64,000 nt of DNA, taken from positions 372,001 through 436,000 of the forward strand of contig JANEZZ010001471.1 in the NCBI GenBank assembly GCA_026122225.1, given 5' to 3'. Numbering within the stretch: the first letter of the stretch is position 1; the number at the start of each line of letters is the position of its first letter. Below the pieces are notes generated by a model. The model worked only from the letters and a program-made list of their open reading frames with translations. It did not search any database and was not told where the DNA came from. This document shows, piece after piece, positions 11,724 through 24,529 of this stretch. A program made the translations under genes and the position numbers. The DNA is from Heloderma charlesbogerti. Taxonomy: Eukaryota; Chordata; Lepidosauria; Squamata; Helodermatidae.

Positions 11724-13730
11724 TGGTCAAGGATCTCCTTATGACCGAGACCCCTTGGGCAACTCTTTAAGGATCTCTTGCCTCCAAAGGAGTCCCACCT
11801 TCCTTCTTTTAAACGTCCCCTTTCCAGTAACGTGGGGTTTAGGACATAAACACAGGGTGACTGACACTCTAGACACAGGGTTTAACCACAACAGCTTATT
11901 GGTTAATTCAAAGCAAACAAATTACAACTATAGGAATTTACACAAGGCTCTGGCTGTCTCTGTCTTACTGGCTCTCTTGCTCTCTTTATATGCCCTCCTC
12001 CCTCAAAACCGAAAGTACTGCTTCAAACCTGAAGAAATGAAACTTAAGTGGAGAAATGAAACTGAGGGGGAATCTACACTTATGCCTTACTCAGTTTCCA
12101 AAGAGTTTCCACTTCCCCTCTGTAGTTTTGGTGCTGGTATTATCAGTGGATTTTTGACCGGTTTCATCACCCAAGCACAGTGGAACATAATCCCAGATTC
12201 CCAATGATGTGTTCCACCTTTGCAGTTTGATGACCATATATGGGCATGGGTTACTCATATCCATGTCCTTATATGGGAGACTATGTATTTCCCCACTGGC
12301 CAATCACAGCCCACGAGGTATGAGCGACTGCTGTCCATGGCTCTATCACTAGGGATTTTGTTAAATCCCTTCCTTCCGTCCTCTTTAGGGATATTAGGAT
12401 TGTATTTAATCCCGTCGGGCTTTTCCGGTTTACCCTTCCATTGGCAAATCCTTGGGATCGGGTTTTCCTGTGCCTGCGCCTTTTCAAGGAGGGAGGGAAA
12501 TCTAATTGAAAGCAAATTGCCTTTAAGGTTTCTTTCTGATTTGGAGGCAATGAAGAATGCCTTTCCCACCCAAGCATGAATGCCTTATCTAAAGCAACTC
12601 CTTAAAAAAAACTTTTAAAAATGACCCTGCCAAGCTCTGCATGATGAATATATTCAGGGATGGGGAAAAGGCACTTTAAATAGCCCCCTCCCCATCCATC
12701 AAACCGCTGAGCAAAAGGGAGAAGGAGCAGACAAGGGCTAAGGATGACAATCCTCTTCTCATAGATAAAAACTATACTGAAGTCAATGGGAGGGTGAGGT
12801 TCCAAGTAAATGCATTGAAGGGGATGCGGGATCTTCAGACTCTAAGCAGGTGTACAGTGCACTTCTGTGCAAGCCTACTCAGAAGCATGGGCCTACTCGC
12901 CCCATGGGGAGGACTATGATACTGGATCCAGTGCAATTGTGGAAACGGGTCAGTAATGGAGCTGCGGTAAGCTGGAGAAGTCGACTATAAGCAGTCTCAG
13001 AAGAAGTGGTTTTTCAGCAATAAAATGCGGGGCTGGCGCTGAATGGCCACGACGTCATGGAAACACAGAGACCTCACTGCGCAGCCAGGCTGGAGTAAAT
13101 CGCTGGTGGAAACACAGCCTTGGAGTCCTTTTATGGAATTCCAGGAAGTTCACCAACAGGGAAGACGTTACAGCAGACTAGGATTTAAACTGGAAAAAAA
13201 AGAACATCCACACTGCTCACTATGCTAGTGACTGATAAGCATAATACTGCACACACAGATATTAAATTTATAAGAAAGTTGCTGCTTCAGTAAATAAAAT
13301 TTTAAAAACCGATGAAATCACAGACCAGTCCAGACTCATTAGAGTCCATTTCGGATTTCTTCAGCTTCTCTAGTCAGGCTAACTGGAAATAACCTCCAGT
13401 TATTTCTGGAGGTATAGCTTGTCCAGTCTGTTGCTCTTCCTTGAACCACCCTCTTTTACCGCATTAAACATTCTCCTGTTGAAGGTGTGGGATGACATAA
13501 TGCTTTCCAGGAAGTATGAAAACATGGAAATTGAGTGTGTGTGAATTAGGACGTTGTTTGAAATTGATCTTCTGCTGCCTTTGTTGTGCTTACACACAAG
13601 GTGTAGATTCCCCTGACACTTAACCGGAGCAAAAACACTACTTCTCTGAGGGTTACAGCCTCCCAACAGAACACTCCAGCCCTCCAAGCCTGACCTTTTT
13701 GCCTTTGCCTCTGTAGGCCTCAAACCTTCA
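11724..13730 (-). mobile_element. LTR (partner of the 22675-23252 solo LTR) inserted in an older repeat and itself split
   Basis: 11724-12064 matches the left end of the solo LTR at 22675 (TCTTGCCTCC..AGGAGTCCCACCTTCC, GACACTCTAGACACAGGG, TACTGCTTCAAACCTGAAG). 13615-13730 matches its right end (CTCTGAGGGTTACAGCCTCC, CTCTGTAGG). The termini are TGGTCAAGG and CCTTCA, and the flanks tcccc and taccc are weakly duplicated. The middle, 12065-13614, is a separate insertion. Orientation is inferred from a TATATAAA motif read on the minus strand in the solo copy. Confidence 0.65.
12065..13614. mobile_element. Inverted-repeat DNA element nested in the LTR
   Basis: The left end AGGGGGAATCTACACTT and the right end AGGTGTAGATTCCCCT are inverted copies of each other. 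The surrounding LTR sequence is contiguous in the solo copy at 22675-23252, so this 1.55-kb block is an insertion. No transposase was recognised; the open frames at 12220-12579 and 12255-12577 overlap on both strands and match nothing known to me. It is probably non-autonomous. Confidence 0.6.
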
Positions 13731-13841
13731 TACCCCTTTCCAATCAATCCAAGTTGGTAGCCATGACTACATCTTGTGGTAGTGAACTGCATAGTTTAAC
13801 AAACTTCTTCAGGTGGTTCAAATTATAATGTAGTGCGCGTG

Positions 13842-13862
13842 CACACGCACACACACACACAC
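13842..13862. repeat. (CA)n microsatellite
   Basis: A short CA tract follows GCGCGTGCACACGC. Confidence 0.9.
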
Positions 13863-14423
13863 AAAAGGACCGGAAGCCCTGCAGCACTTGAAATAATATA
13901 AACATTTAACATAGAATGCCATTCCCCAAACAGTTACATTTTTAAATTGGTCACTTTGAGGAAACATTTCAGTCCCTGGTCGGCACTACCTTTTTTGGTG
14001 AGTCACTTTGTGAATGGTGTAAAGGGTGGAAGGCCAATGTGCCAAATTCTTCTTCTCTCAATGGCCTGCTGGCAAGTCCTTCTACTACAGACTTGCACCC
14101 CATCCACACCTCATTCTTGCTTCTAGGATAGTTGAGTTTTAAGGGTCAGGTTGTAACCCTTGGAGGAGAGGCAAATGTGGCCTAAGGACTTCCAGTTTCT
14201 CATCCCTAATAATGTTGGTATAATTATTTCCTGCCATGCAAAAGAACTGTCCTCCTTGGGCAATGCTGTACGTTATGGCAGAAGTGTGGCTGCTACCAAA
14301 AATGTGCCCATATGGATGCTATAACTTACAGAATGGGCTTCCCATATGGTTCTGTCCAGCCCCATGCCAGCCAAGTCTCTACCCCACCAACTTATCTTCT
14401 TCAGGGCTACTGACGCTGGCATA

Positions 14424-14690
14424 GAGAGCCAGTGTAGTGTAGTGGTGAGAGTGACGGACTGAGAGCCGGGAGAGCCAGGTTCTAGTCCCCGCTCGGCCAT
14501 GGAAGCTCACTGGGTGACTCTGGGCCAGTCACAGACTCTCAGCCCAACCCACCTCACAGGGTTGTTGTTGTGAGGATAAAATGGAGAGGAGGAGGATAAT
14601 GTAAGCTGCCTTGGGTTCCTTGTAAGAGGGAAAAGGCAGGATATAAATGCAATAAATAAATAAATAAATAGATAGATAGATAAATAAAAG
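14424..14690 (+). mobile_element. tRNA-derived SINE (squamate CORE/MIR-like)
   Basis: An A box (TAGTGTAGTGG) and a B box (GGTTCTAGTCCCC) for RNA polymerase III are intact. They are followed by a body with GGGTGACTCTGGGCCAGTC and CACAGGGTTGTTGTTGTGAGG, a LINE-like 3' end (GTAAGCTGCCTTGGG) and an AATA/GATA tail. It is one of the better preserved SINEs in the window. Confidence 0.82.
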
Positions 14691-15263
14691 TTGACATGCA
14701 ATTGCGCAGGACAACACGGGAAGCCACATGCACTGTGGCATTCATACAGGGTCCTCAGCACATGAAGTGAAAAGCGGGCTGGTGGTGAAAAGAAGATGGT
14801 TACTTATGTGATGTCTGATACTAGAGCAAGAAAGCTGGTATGCCAATGTCTGAGAGGGTAAATTTGGAGGATTTAACATTTTGCTTTATTTTTTTTTACA
14901 ATGCAATAAGCAATCTAGCTATTTTGTTTGCCCTATTCTTAAAATTTCTACAGCAGCATTTGTTGTTCATGCAGCAGCATTTGGAAAACATTATTTCAGG
15001 CTCATTGTAAACTAAAATTACATGGCTGAAGAGCAATGTGTTTGCATAAAACAGACTCTAAAGACTTAAAAAATCCTGAGTGTAAGTGCTCTTTAGAATT
15101 CGTATGTATAGAAGGAAAAGTTGGCCTTAAAAGTTTCTCAGGGGAATGGGTGACGTTATGGAGTGTGGCCCTTTGATATGATACATGCTTAGAATGACAC
15201 TAATAAAACAAAATCATGGCATTGCCATGTCATAAACGGCAAGCAACATACACTTCTATGTCT

Positions 15264-16173
15264 AGGCTGACCATATTTCCTTGAGACAAAAACGGGATAT
15301 TGGGAGGACAAAAACGGGACGGGGTTATGTAATATTCCGTATTCATGAAAAAGCACAATATAACAAAACAACTGCAGCTCCCTTTGTGGTCTCTCAGGCT
15401 ATAAGAGATCTAAAAAACAACCTAAACTCACTGCAAAAGAACATAGAAAGGGGCGCAAATGAATAACACTAATTTATTGCATATACACAAAAAACCACTC
15501 ATAAATATACATATATAAAATACTTATAAAATATCACATGAGCAGTAAACAAGTCTGTATGGCATACCACACTGAACACTCTAATGCAGGACTGCAGTGG
15601 CCAGACTGCAAAAAATCATAAACATACACCAAAAAGAAAGAAAAAAAAGGAAAAAATGAACAGCCTGACTGCTATTACAAGCCGGTATATGCTAATGTCC
15701 CACCGGAGAGTTCCGCTGTAATAAAAAAAATAGCTAACAGCCTGTTGAGCCAAAATATGAGTCTGAAAAGTTTGAATCAAACTGAATGTAGGGCAGAAAG
15801 AATCTCTATGAGCAGTATGATGGTAGAAATAACAGCAAGACTCACCCTCCTGGCTCCCACACGCTGAATGGGGCTTAGTGACTGCCTCTTGAATTCCCCG
15901 CCACTGCAGACAAGCAAGGGGGCGGCGTCTGATCATCGCTAGCTCAGGAAGCTTGGCCCTGACTGGATACAGTAAATGCAGCTTCCTCTTTTGTCACACT
16001 AGTAGTTTTACTGCACGCATTGATTAGCATAGAGCCTTATCATAAACGCATTCAGTTTTTTACAAAAAATTAAAAACGGGACAAAATTTACATTTATATT
16101 AAAACGACGGGACGGTCGGGAAATATGAAAAAAATGGTACTGTCCCGTTTAAAATGGTACATATGGTCAGCCT
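15264..16173. mobile_element. Inverted-repeat DNA element, about 910 bp
   Basis: The ends AGGCTGACCATAT and ATATGGTCAGCCT are perfect inverted copies. ACGGGAC-type motifs recur just inside both ends (for example at 15290-15320 and 16075-16150). The flanks atgtct and atgtcc, or a TA duplication, are compatible with a target-site duplication. The interior is AT-rich with no transposase frame recognised. Confidence 0.72.
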
Positions 16174-17809
16174 ATGTCCTATGTGCCACTGCACCATCAC
16201 AGGAGTACAGTTGTGCTCATGGGCTTAACTCCCGACCTGCCTCTATAAGTTTCTTTGGAGTGCTAGGTGGGGTCCCTACACTTTGGAGCCACTGCAAAGT
16301 CATGGTGGAGGGTGGCTCATAGGATAGTGGGCCCATCTGCTTGTCTTGGGGCCATGGCAAATGTCCAACCGTGCCACCCTCAGGAGCCAGTCCTGCTCTA
16401 TGCAATGAAGAGATCTCCCTTGGTGAGATCCAACATGACTTGAAAACTTCAGGTCCATGGGGTAAGGCAACCTTTGGACCAACTAGGCCTGTAGTTGGGG
16501 AGCCTTGGGTGGGCAGGCCGTCCCACACTCCTTCAGGTGTGAGGTAATGGTTGTGTGTAATTAAGTGGTTGACTGGAGGTGCCCAAAGGAACAGGAAATG
16601 CCAGTGCCTTCTTTTAACAGAGGATGTCAGCTGTATACATCTTCCATAAATTGTAACCAAATCTAAACCAAGTTTAAATACGGGGTAGAAGAACAACTTG
16701 CAAAAAAAATTGTTTATACCCTATACCTTACCTTGTAAATTTGATACTGTACCAAAAGCTATTTTGTCCACTGCTGGATTTCTTCCTACTGTTAGGTACA
16801 TAGTTAATTTCTATAAGCATTTTCTTCTGTTAGTGAAAATAGCATTATAACTCAACAGTGAGACAACATCAAAGCTTACAAATTGACAAAATTATTCACA
16901 ATATTGAACCAATGTAGAAACTGTGCATTGATCAGTTCTCTTCAGAACAAAAAAAGGAAACTATATGTCTTGTGGTACTGGAGAAATACCCCGTAAACAG
17001 AAACCAAGTATCTCGTCATGGGGAATACACTAGAATCCTAAGAGGTTTCTTTGTTGTTGGGTAATGGAGCGTCAACACTAAGTAGGGGTTGGGAGGCATT
17101 TTTCTTCTGTCTTTCTCATGTCTTCCCCTGGTTCCAGAGCCCTTTGTCAAAAGCAAAAGCACATTGCAACCACTTAAGGCAGAATGTCTTTTAGCCTGAG
17201 GGCTGAATTCCATTTTGGAAAAGCTCTCAGGACCCACATTCCAGAGGTGGGTGGGGCCAAAGGAAAAAGGGGTAGGGTCAAAACACCCCCCCCCCGACCC
17301 AGCATATTAGGAGAGGCATATCAACCCTTTAGAATGGAAGGAAAAATAGTGGTTGAAAGGGGTGGGGCCAGCGGAAGGAAGCACGGCAATTTGGGGGACC
17401 ATAGAGGGCCAGATGGGACCCCCAGAGGGCTGAATTGGGACCCCAGATTGGAGGTTCTGCACACCTGACTTAAGATCAGTCAGAGAGAAAGTGGCAGAGT
17501 GCATAACAGGAAAATAGTGTGTCTGTTTGGTTTGACCAGTGTGGGTTCACCTTTGCAGGAGGAGGAGGAGGAGGCAGCAGCGGTGGCTCCTGCTTGCTAG
17601 TTTGATTGCTCCAGGGCTTGTTGAACTGCTAGAAGTGGGGTGACTCTGGAGGTGGGAAAGACGGTTTTTTAAGCAGCCAAGTTTCAAAGGGCATTCAATA
17701 TACAGACAACAATTTGCTTTCTGTTCCTTCCCATACCTGGGCAGTTTAACAGGCAAAAGAAGAGACAAGTATTTTGTCAGGAGTCTTGCATGTTGGAGAA
17801 ACTCCCTGA
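16174..17809. other. No recognised gene
   Basis: Short frames only. 17160-17470 (purine-rich, TGGGGCC repeats, AGGTTCTGCACACCTGAC end) resembles the 26690-26810 stretch and may be a DNA-element remnant. A GGA repeat lies at 17558-17580. Confidence 0.5.
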
Positions 17810-18185
17810 GCATCTCTACACCAACCTAAAATCCCACATTTAAAATGGGTCTTTCTGCTTCCATTTTAAATGCAGGATCACAACAGACACCTTTTACACG
17901 TGCTTCCTTCCCCCCCTTATCTGAGTCTTTCATATGTTTCATTATACAGCCGCTAGATGGCGCTGTGGTCTAGCTCCTCTTTTTGCAGCTTTTCCTTTTT
18001 CAAGAGGGAACTGAAGAGGACTTCAAAAGCTGTAATTTGATAGCTCGTTATCTCCGATCTTTTAAAAAATGGAATGAAGGTCATTTAGTGCGGGAGACAC
18101 TCTAGAGGTTCGCCATGTCATCTAAAGGGCCCACAAACTTCCGTGAGTGAGCAATCCCAACAGCAGGATAAAAGCTCTGTGTGAA
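17810..18185 (+). repeat. Inverted-repeat DNA element, copy 1 of 2
   Basis: This stretch matches the reverse complement of 32500-32880: AAAATCCCACATTTAAAATG, CTTATCTGAGTCTTTCATATG, AGCTCCTCTTTTTGCAG, GATCTTTTAAAAAATGGAAT and GTGCGGGAGACAC all recur in order. The end sequences (CTCTACACCAACC and TGTGTGAAGAC) are roughly inverted, in keeping with a MITE. Confidence 0.65.
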
Positions 18186-21177
18186 GACATCCCCTGTGAG
18201 AGAGGACCAGGGCAAAGAGGGAAGGAACAACAGGTAATATAGGTTTCTCCAAGAATGCTGCTGAGGTCCAGTTAGTTGATATGAAGACTATTTTGGAAGC
18301 CCAGACAGGTCTATTGGATAGGACAGTGAGGAACATGATGTGGGAGGTATGTGTGAATAAAAGGGTCATGACTCAGAGCAATGGTCTGTAAGATATTTGG
18401 AGAGAGATGCTGAATGAAAATTAGGCAAAGAACTAAGTGTAGACAGCATTGGTTGCTAGAAAACCATGATGCCATAGTAGGATATACGAGAATTTCATTT
18501 CTGTTCACAAATCATGTGAGCACGTCCCAGTCGCAATCCCAAACAAGTGCAGGAGCCCCCTTTTTCAAGAAAAAATTGCATTTGTGTTCAAAAAATGCAT
18601 TTTTAAAAATGTGCTCTTTCAAATGCACTTTTTTTTTAAAAAAGCAACTTCATGCTTTAGTCAATGAAAGAAAAGTGCACACGTTTGAAAAATATGCACA
18701 GAAATGCACACTTTCCCCATTCGAATGAACTGAAAAGCAGGTTGAAAATGGGAGTGAGGCAAAACAAGCGTCAAAGAAATTTTCAGAGAGTTTTGGTGTC
18801 CTTGAAAATCGGTAGTTCTCCCATCCCTATGGTAGAGTAGAGATGGATTTAATGAGTTCAGCAAGGTGGGATAAAATTGCTGCCAGGGGTTCACAAATTT
18901 TTGCTGCTCATGGCAGCCTTCAGAAACTTTGATCAGCAGGACCCTGCCCTCCCGCAAGTGATGGAGTCTTGTCCCTGACCTTGCACCGACCCTCCAAAAC
19001 GTAGTGTAAGGTCAAGAGACAATCCCTTTCGCAACTACGAGCTTGGAATTTGGGAGAGGGGTGGGGATCATTCTTGGGATCAGGCTTGCTTTGGCTCAGC
19101 ACTTCCAAGGTGCACACTCTGGCTTCTGCCATCAACCAGGGGAGATAGAGCATTGCGTGGCTGCACCCCCTCCCCCTGCTTTCCAGGACCAACATCAAGT
19201 CAAGGGTGAGACCAACCTGGCCCATCCATTGGCCAAGGAAGGAGCAGCTGCTGATTTTCCAGGGTTCTTAATCACGTGAAGACCCCCCCCCCAATATAGG
19301 AGGCTTTCCTCTTCAGGCAGATGCGATGACATAAGGGAGCAGGGCTGGGGCACGCCTTCTCCTCATGTGTTGATTATGCATGGTAAGAAAAATACCTGAA
19401 TAGGGCTGTGTGGGGTTCCAAATTGCATGGAAGCCTACGTGCGTACAGCTGTACGTGTGAAGGTCTCCCCGCTGTACGCATGGAAGCCTCTGGGCAGAGC
19501 TATATTGTGACATGACATTGGGGGTGGGGCTACTTGGCATGATCATGTTTCTGCTTGCATGGTAAGTTTCTCCACTTATAATAACACCTGAATAGGGATC
19601 TTGCTTTGGCCTGGCTTGAATTAAGCTCTGCTAATGCACCAGTTCATCCCTTACAGAAGTTGAGTAGAGATTCAAACGTTACCATGAATCTTAAGCAGCT
19701 GATGTCAATGCATTTTAGTCATTTTATTTTGCACCAGTTGCACTTTTTTTTTTTTTTTAAAGGTACTGGCTTTCTTGACATAAATAGAGTTTGACATGTG
19801 TATTGGTTGAACCTGCACCGAAGCTAAAAAAACGGATCTCTTGTTAATCTTTTTAAATGCCCCCAGCCAAGAATAATCACGAAACTGTCATTTCTCTTTT
19901 TTTAAAAAAATCTGGAAATACTGCTTTTAAGTGCTTTCTCACCCATCAGTTCCTTCCTAATGAAGATGAGTTATATAATCAAATATACATTATTGCAGAG
20001 ATCCAGCTGCATTGTAGTAGCTACAGCAGGCTAAATCTGGGGGTTAAATGGTTCCGCAACAGCATTTTACAACCAATGATGATTGATTCTAGCATTTTTT
20101 TAAAAGTTCTTTTGCTGAAGCATTAGGGATTGATGTGTGCCATGGCTCTCAACAGACTTGTCTGCAATGCAGTGGCAGGGATGTTTGCTCTTATCTTTTC
20201 TTTTTAGAGGAAATAGCTGCCCTTTATGATGTTTTCCTTAGTCAGTACAGTAGCATTCAAGAATTGATTTCAATATTGGTTAAAAATAATGTGCAATTTC
20301 AAAGTAATTGTTTTGTTCTAGTAGAAACAGATGCTGAGGTCCAATTTTAACTTGGCTACTTTGGATCTATAGATTTAGTGCTTTGTTTATCATTTGGCAA
20401 GATCTCTGAAGTTTGGCTTTAGCTGCCACATGACATCTAGTGCCTACCACAGTTCCACAAATGCCTGCTGCAACTGGAGTAAATGAGTTATGATCTACCC
20501 CTTTAAAGAGCCTACATTCCCCCTGCCCCCCCCATCCCCAGAAGTCAAACAGGATTCAAGCCACCTGCTTGACTCTAATTTATAGCTAGAATAGAACATT
20601 GTGCTGGCCTGAGAATGGACTCTGACAAGGACCAGTGGAATGTTTTTCAGTGGTCTTCAAACCTTCTGACTTTCTAGCAATGTGGAACTCCTTCCAATGG
20701 GCTTGTTTGCCAAGGAGCCCCTATACATCGGAGTGGGAACACCGGAATCTTGCCGAGGATTCTTGGAAGTGCTTTAGGGCCCTCTCACAGTTTATTTATG
20801 CAAGGGTGGGGTGGCAGGGAGAACCTTTTTTCTGATTCCCTCAGAGGTAATCTGTTGGGAGCTGCATCCTGGTGGCAAGTGGGGCCAGTGCCAAAAGTGA
20901 AGGGCCATCCCCAAAGTGGGTGGGGCTGACTGATCACTTGCAGAGGTATTTTGAAATTAGGCAGAAGACCACTGGTTACCCACCCCTGACTTATGGCACT
21001 GACCAGGTGGCTTCACTGTCACTATGTGTGAATGGTCATCTTCAACCCTTTGAAATCTGAGCCTACCTTTTATCCCAGCCTGTAACATGAGACCCAATTT
21101 AATTCATTGTCCAAATATTCTGCTGTTTTTTCTCCTCTTCCTCCTCCCACTCTTGCTCCCCCTCTTAGCATATCTAC
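18186..21177. other. No recognised gene
   Basis: Mixed AT-rich sequence. 19362-19600 contains an imperfect repeat (GCATGGTAAG ... ACCTGAATAGGG twice). 18516-18830 has alternating TGCATTT/AAATGCA motifs and a CCATCCCTA end that may belong to a hAT-like remnant. The homopolymer-rich stretch at 19745-19760 is T only. Confidence 0.5.
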
Positions 21178-21257
21178 ATGGCAGACATACTGATAAGAGC
21201 AATTTCTGCCCTCTGGGGAACTAGGGAATCATTGTTTTGTGGGCAGGAGGGCTATAT

Positions 21258-21261
21258 ATAT

Positions 21262-21325
<64 letters not shown>
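21258..21325. repeat. (TA)n(CA)n compound microsatellite
   Basis: About 20 TA dinucleotides run directly into about 13 CA dinucleotides. Confidence 0.95.
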
Positions 21326-21329
<4 letters not shown>

Positions 21330-21334
21330 CTGCC

Positions 21335-21792
21335 CGGACCCTAGGATCATCTGCAGAGGCACTTCTCTGATTGTCCCCACTGAATGAGGTGAGGCAAGTG
21401 GCTAATAAGAAGGCCTTTTCAGTGGTGGCACCCCAGTTGTGGAAAGGCCTCCCCAGAGAGGCTCGCTTGGCTCCGACGTTGTGAACTTTATAGCATCAGG
21501 TGAAAACTTTTTTATTTTCCCAGGCTTTTTAGCCATTCAGTTTTAAAAACCGTCTCAGCACATTTTAAACCTTGGCCCTGTTGCTAGCTTCTATCATGGT
21601 TACTAATTTGGTTTCATTCTGTTTTAAACTGATGGTTTTATATTATGTTTTCCTGTGTTATTGTATTTTATGGTTTTAAGCTTTGTCTTGTAAACCTCCC
21701 AGAGAACTTTGGCTAATGGACAGTATAGAAATGTAATAAATGGCTTTGGCTAATGGACAGTAGAGAAATGTAATAAAATTAATTAATTAATT
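21335..21792 (+). mobile_element. L2-like LINE 3' end
   Basis: The translation near 21405-21540 (KAFSVVAPQLWKGLPREARL, then a lysine-rich helix) is the C-terminal signature of L2-type ORF2. It is followed by a 3' UTR ending TTGTAAACCTCCCAGAGAAC and a TAATAAAT/AATTAATT tail. The last 40 bases of the tail region are duplicated (GGCTAATGGACAGTA twice). Confidence 0.68.
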
Positions 21793-22674
21793 AGATAATT
21801 AAATAAAAACAATTATTTTAAGAAAGCAAATGTGGGGTGCCACTGGTGCAACCCACCTTCGGTCAGCCACAACCACCCACTTATGGGTCTTGACCAATAA
21901 GTCTTGAGCTGAAGAAAATGAATGTTGCAGAGTAGTCCCTAAATTCATGGCTGTATGTTGTTGGGGAAGAATGATGGTGGCAGGCAAGCGCTCTGTCTTG
22001 TTCCTCCCTTACTAATTCTCACAGAAGAAGCGTTGATAGGCTTCTGTGGAACTCCAAGTTTCTGTAGAATACAGGTCGGTAAGCACTGGTCTAGACAAAG
22101 CATTCTCCTATTCCCAAGTTCCCAAGAGTGACTGAGCTCTGGTGATGGTGGGAGCACATGAGAAGCTTCATGAAAAGGCCATTAATGGGGAGGCTCTCCT
22201 TCATTCATAATTGTCTAGCTTACAGTATTCAGCTGTGGCAGCCAGTGATATTGGAGGGATGAAAACAGAGATGTGGACAGAATGCATGGCACTGTATAAT
22301 GCAGACTGGGCCAGTCTGCTTTCCTCGCAATATTTGGGGCTACAACTTCCATCATCCCTGACCACAGGCCATTCTGGCTGGGAAGGTATAGTCCAAATCA
22401 TCTGGAGGGAACCGGATTTGGGAATGCTGGAATAATGGAACAGCTGGAAATGGGAAGAGGTGCACTTGAGGAAGAGGTGAAGTGCTGGAAGGGAGGTTTA
22501 AGGCCAAGAAGAAGGTTTCTGTTGGAAACTGTAACCTTGTTTCACTTGTATTTAGTTCTATATAAAACTCTGAAAATCTTCAGAATAAAGGCAGGAAGAA
22601 AATCCATACAAACCAACTATGAATAAAACCAAGGTACCCATGTTGACTGTAAGAAAAATAATCCAAAATCCATA

Positions 22675-23252
22675 TGTCAAGGTTCCACTTATTACCTGGA
22701 TTCCCTGAGCAATCCCTTAAGAATCTCTTGCCTCCTTAAGAGTCCCACCTTCCTTTTAAACTTCCCCTTCCCAGTAATGTGGGGTTTAGGCTTTAGCTGT
22801 GGGGTGGCTGACACTCTAGACACAGGGTTTAACCACAACAGTCTACTACTAGATTTAAAGCAAACAAATTACAACTAAAAGTATTTACACAATAGAGCTG
22901 AGTGATACATAACAAAAGGCATTAAAAGAAAATAAAATTTGCAAAAAGCAAGTTCCTTTACCCTCGCTGTACTTTGACTTCTCCAGGCTGCTTCTTCTTG
23001 CTCTGCTCTCTCTTCAGGCTCTGGCTGTCTCTGCTCTTACTGGGTCTCTTGCTCTCTTTATATACCCTCCTCCCTCAAAACTGGAAGTACTGCTTCAAAC
23101 CTGAAGAAATGAAACTAGAGTAGAGAAATGAAACTGACACATAACTAGAGAAATGAAACTACTCCTCTCAGAGTTACACCCTCCCAACAGAAAACGCCAG
23201 ATCTCTAAGCCTGACCCTTTCCCCTTTGCTCTGTAGGTGTCAGCCCTTCACA
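22675..23252 (-). mobile_element. Solo LTR
   Basis: The 578-bp unit starts TGTCAAGG and ends CTTCACA (TG...CA), flanked by ccata and ccatg, a 5-bp target duplication with one mismatch. A TATATAAA motif read on the minus strand (near 23053-23064) suggests minus orientation. A second, disrupted copy is at 11724-13730. No internal coding region is attached, so it most likely arose by LTR-LTR recombination. Confidence 0.75.
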
Positions 23253-23904
23253 CCATGTTAGTGTAAGGCCAACCAAAATATGCAAGTTTTCAAGATCTCC
23301 AGATATCTTTATCGGGCCAGATGTTAGAAAAAGTGGTTGAGGTGGGGTGGGAGGTGAGATAGGAGAGAAAAAGTTGAAGTCACAGCATCTGCATGTTCAG
23401 ATTCCCAAGGTGATGTGGGAGAGGAGGGGTCTGCAGACATTCAAATTAGGCTCCACGAGTCATGTGACGGTTACAGGTATGACCTGCCACTGCTCCCAGG
23501 ATTGCTGGGAATCAGAAAGGGGAAATGTTTTGTCCCCCATTTTGGAAATATTGCATAGTATCCCATGATGTCCTGGCATTAGCGCTAATGACATTGTGCT
23601 AGTGTAAACCAATGCTTGCACAATGTAATTAGCACAATGGATAAAACTGATGATTTGCTGCTGAAATTTGGTGGCACAGCAGCAAAAAAAGAGGTGGTTT
23701 TCTTTCAAAACAAGGTGCACAGATAAATAGTTACCTGCAAAACAAGTAATAAATAGTTATCTGCCATGATGATACCAATGGTCATGCTGGTCAATGGTCA
23801 TGTGTGCTGTGGATGATGGGAGTTGTAGGCCAATGCATTTAGAAGGGCATCTGGTTGGGAAAGGCTGGTCTATGCATTACTAGCCAAAATATTCAGACAC
23901 TGGG

Positions 23905-23992
23905 GGTGGAGGCACCAGTGAATGAAACTGGGACCTTCCTTATACATGCAAAACATGATACATGCTCTACAACTGAGTTATGCCTCCTTCCA
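23905..23992 (-). mobile_element. tRNA-like SINE head
   Basis: On the minus strand, GGCATAACTCAGTTGTAGAGC resembles a tRNA D-arm and A box, and AAGGTCCCAGTTTCATTC the B-box region. The spacing suits a decayed tRNA-derived SINE, not a functional tRNA. Confidence 0.6.
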
Positions 23993-24342
23993 ACATTTTT
24001 AGTCACTGGTTGACGGGAAGGTGGGGGGCAGAACCAGCCGTATCACAAGGCGAGATGAAGTAGCAGGTTTTGGAGGACAGATCTTGATACCATTACAGGC
24101 AGTAAATGGTCAGTTATCTGATCTTTATATATTACTCCAGAGGGTGGGGAACGGTTTGGATATTCTTCCTCAGGCACAAAAGTGTCTTGAGCCAACCTTG
24201 GGTGGGAAGGGTCCAGTTTCTAAGAAAAAAGCCACCCCCTTAAATGCTGCCATATTATCACAAAATATTGGCTGTCTATAAATTACAGCTCTATTAACTA
24301 AAATATAATGGAACTAGGATGAGCATATGCATTAATGGTCAC

Positions 24343-24529
24343 AAATGCCCTAACCCCAGCGCCAGCTTGTCTGGCTGAAAGGGGGGGGGCATTGCAGGCG
24401 GGTGGGGTGACAAGACATAGGGGCCTCTGATTGGTGCACCCCAGTGGCACCACCATGCAAGGAGGGGCAGGCTGAGTTGCCTTAAACTCAGCCCCCCTCC
24501 CAATCTCAGCTCTCTGGCTCGATGCAGCT
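24343..24529 (+). repeat. Split direct repeat A1
   Basis: It starts CAAATGCCCTAACCCCAG and ends GGCTCGATGCAGCT. It is nearly identical to A2 at 30577-30765, sharing GTGGGGTGACAAGA, CCTCTGATTGGTG and CCTTAAACTCAGCCCCCC. Confidence 0.9.

Larger units (their letters stand above)
11482..13815 (-). mobile_element. Old sauropsid interspersed repeat, split by a nested insertion
   Basis: 11482-11723 reads TAAGAACATAATATGAG ... GGATCAGACTAAAGGCC ... CCAACCAGATGCCC ... CTCCATGAATGTGTCC. The same family continues at 13731-13815 (CCAAGTTGGTAGCCATGAC ... TAGTTTAACAAACTTCTTC). Another copy (43340-43800) carries the flanking parts, confirming that 11724-13730 is an insertion. The strand is given by the copy at 40150-40262, whose sequence is the reverse complement of this start. 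The exact family is not assigned here. Confidence 0.65.

Noticed and set aside
11683..12207. A 174-codon open frame considered as a possible host exon
   Set aside because: It spans the junction of an old repeat, an LTR and a DNA element and has no splice or homology support.
23905..23992. A functional tRNA gene
   Set aside because: The D-arm and B-box words are present but no full cloverleaf could be drawn and the B box is degraded.
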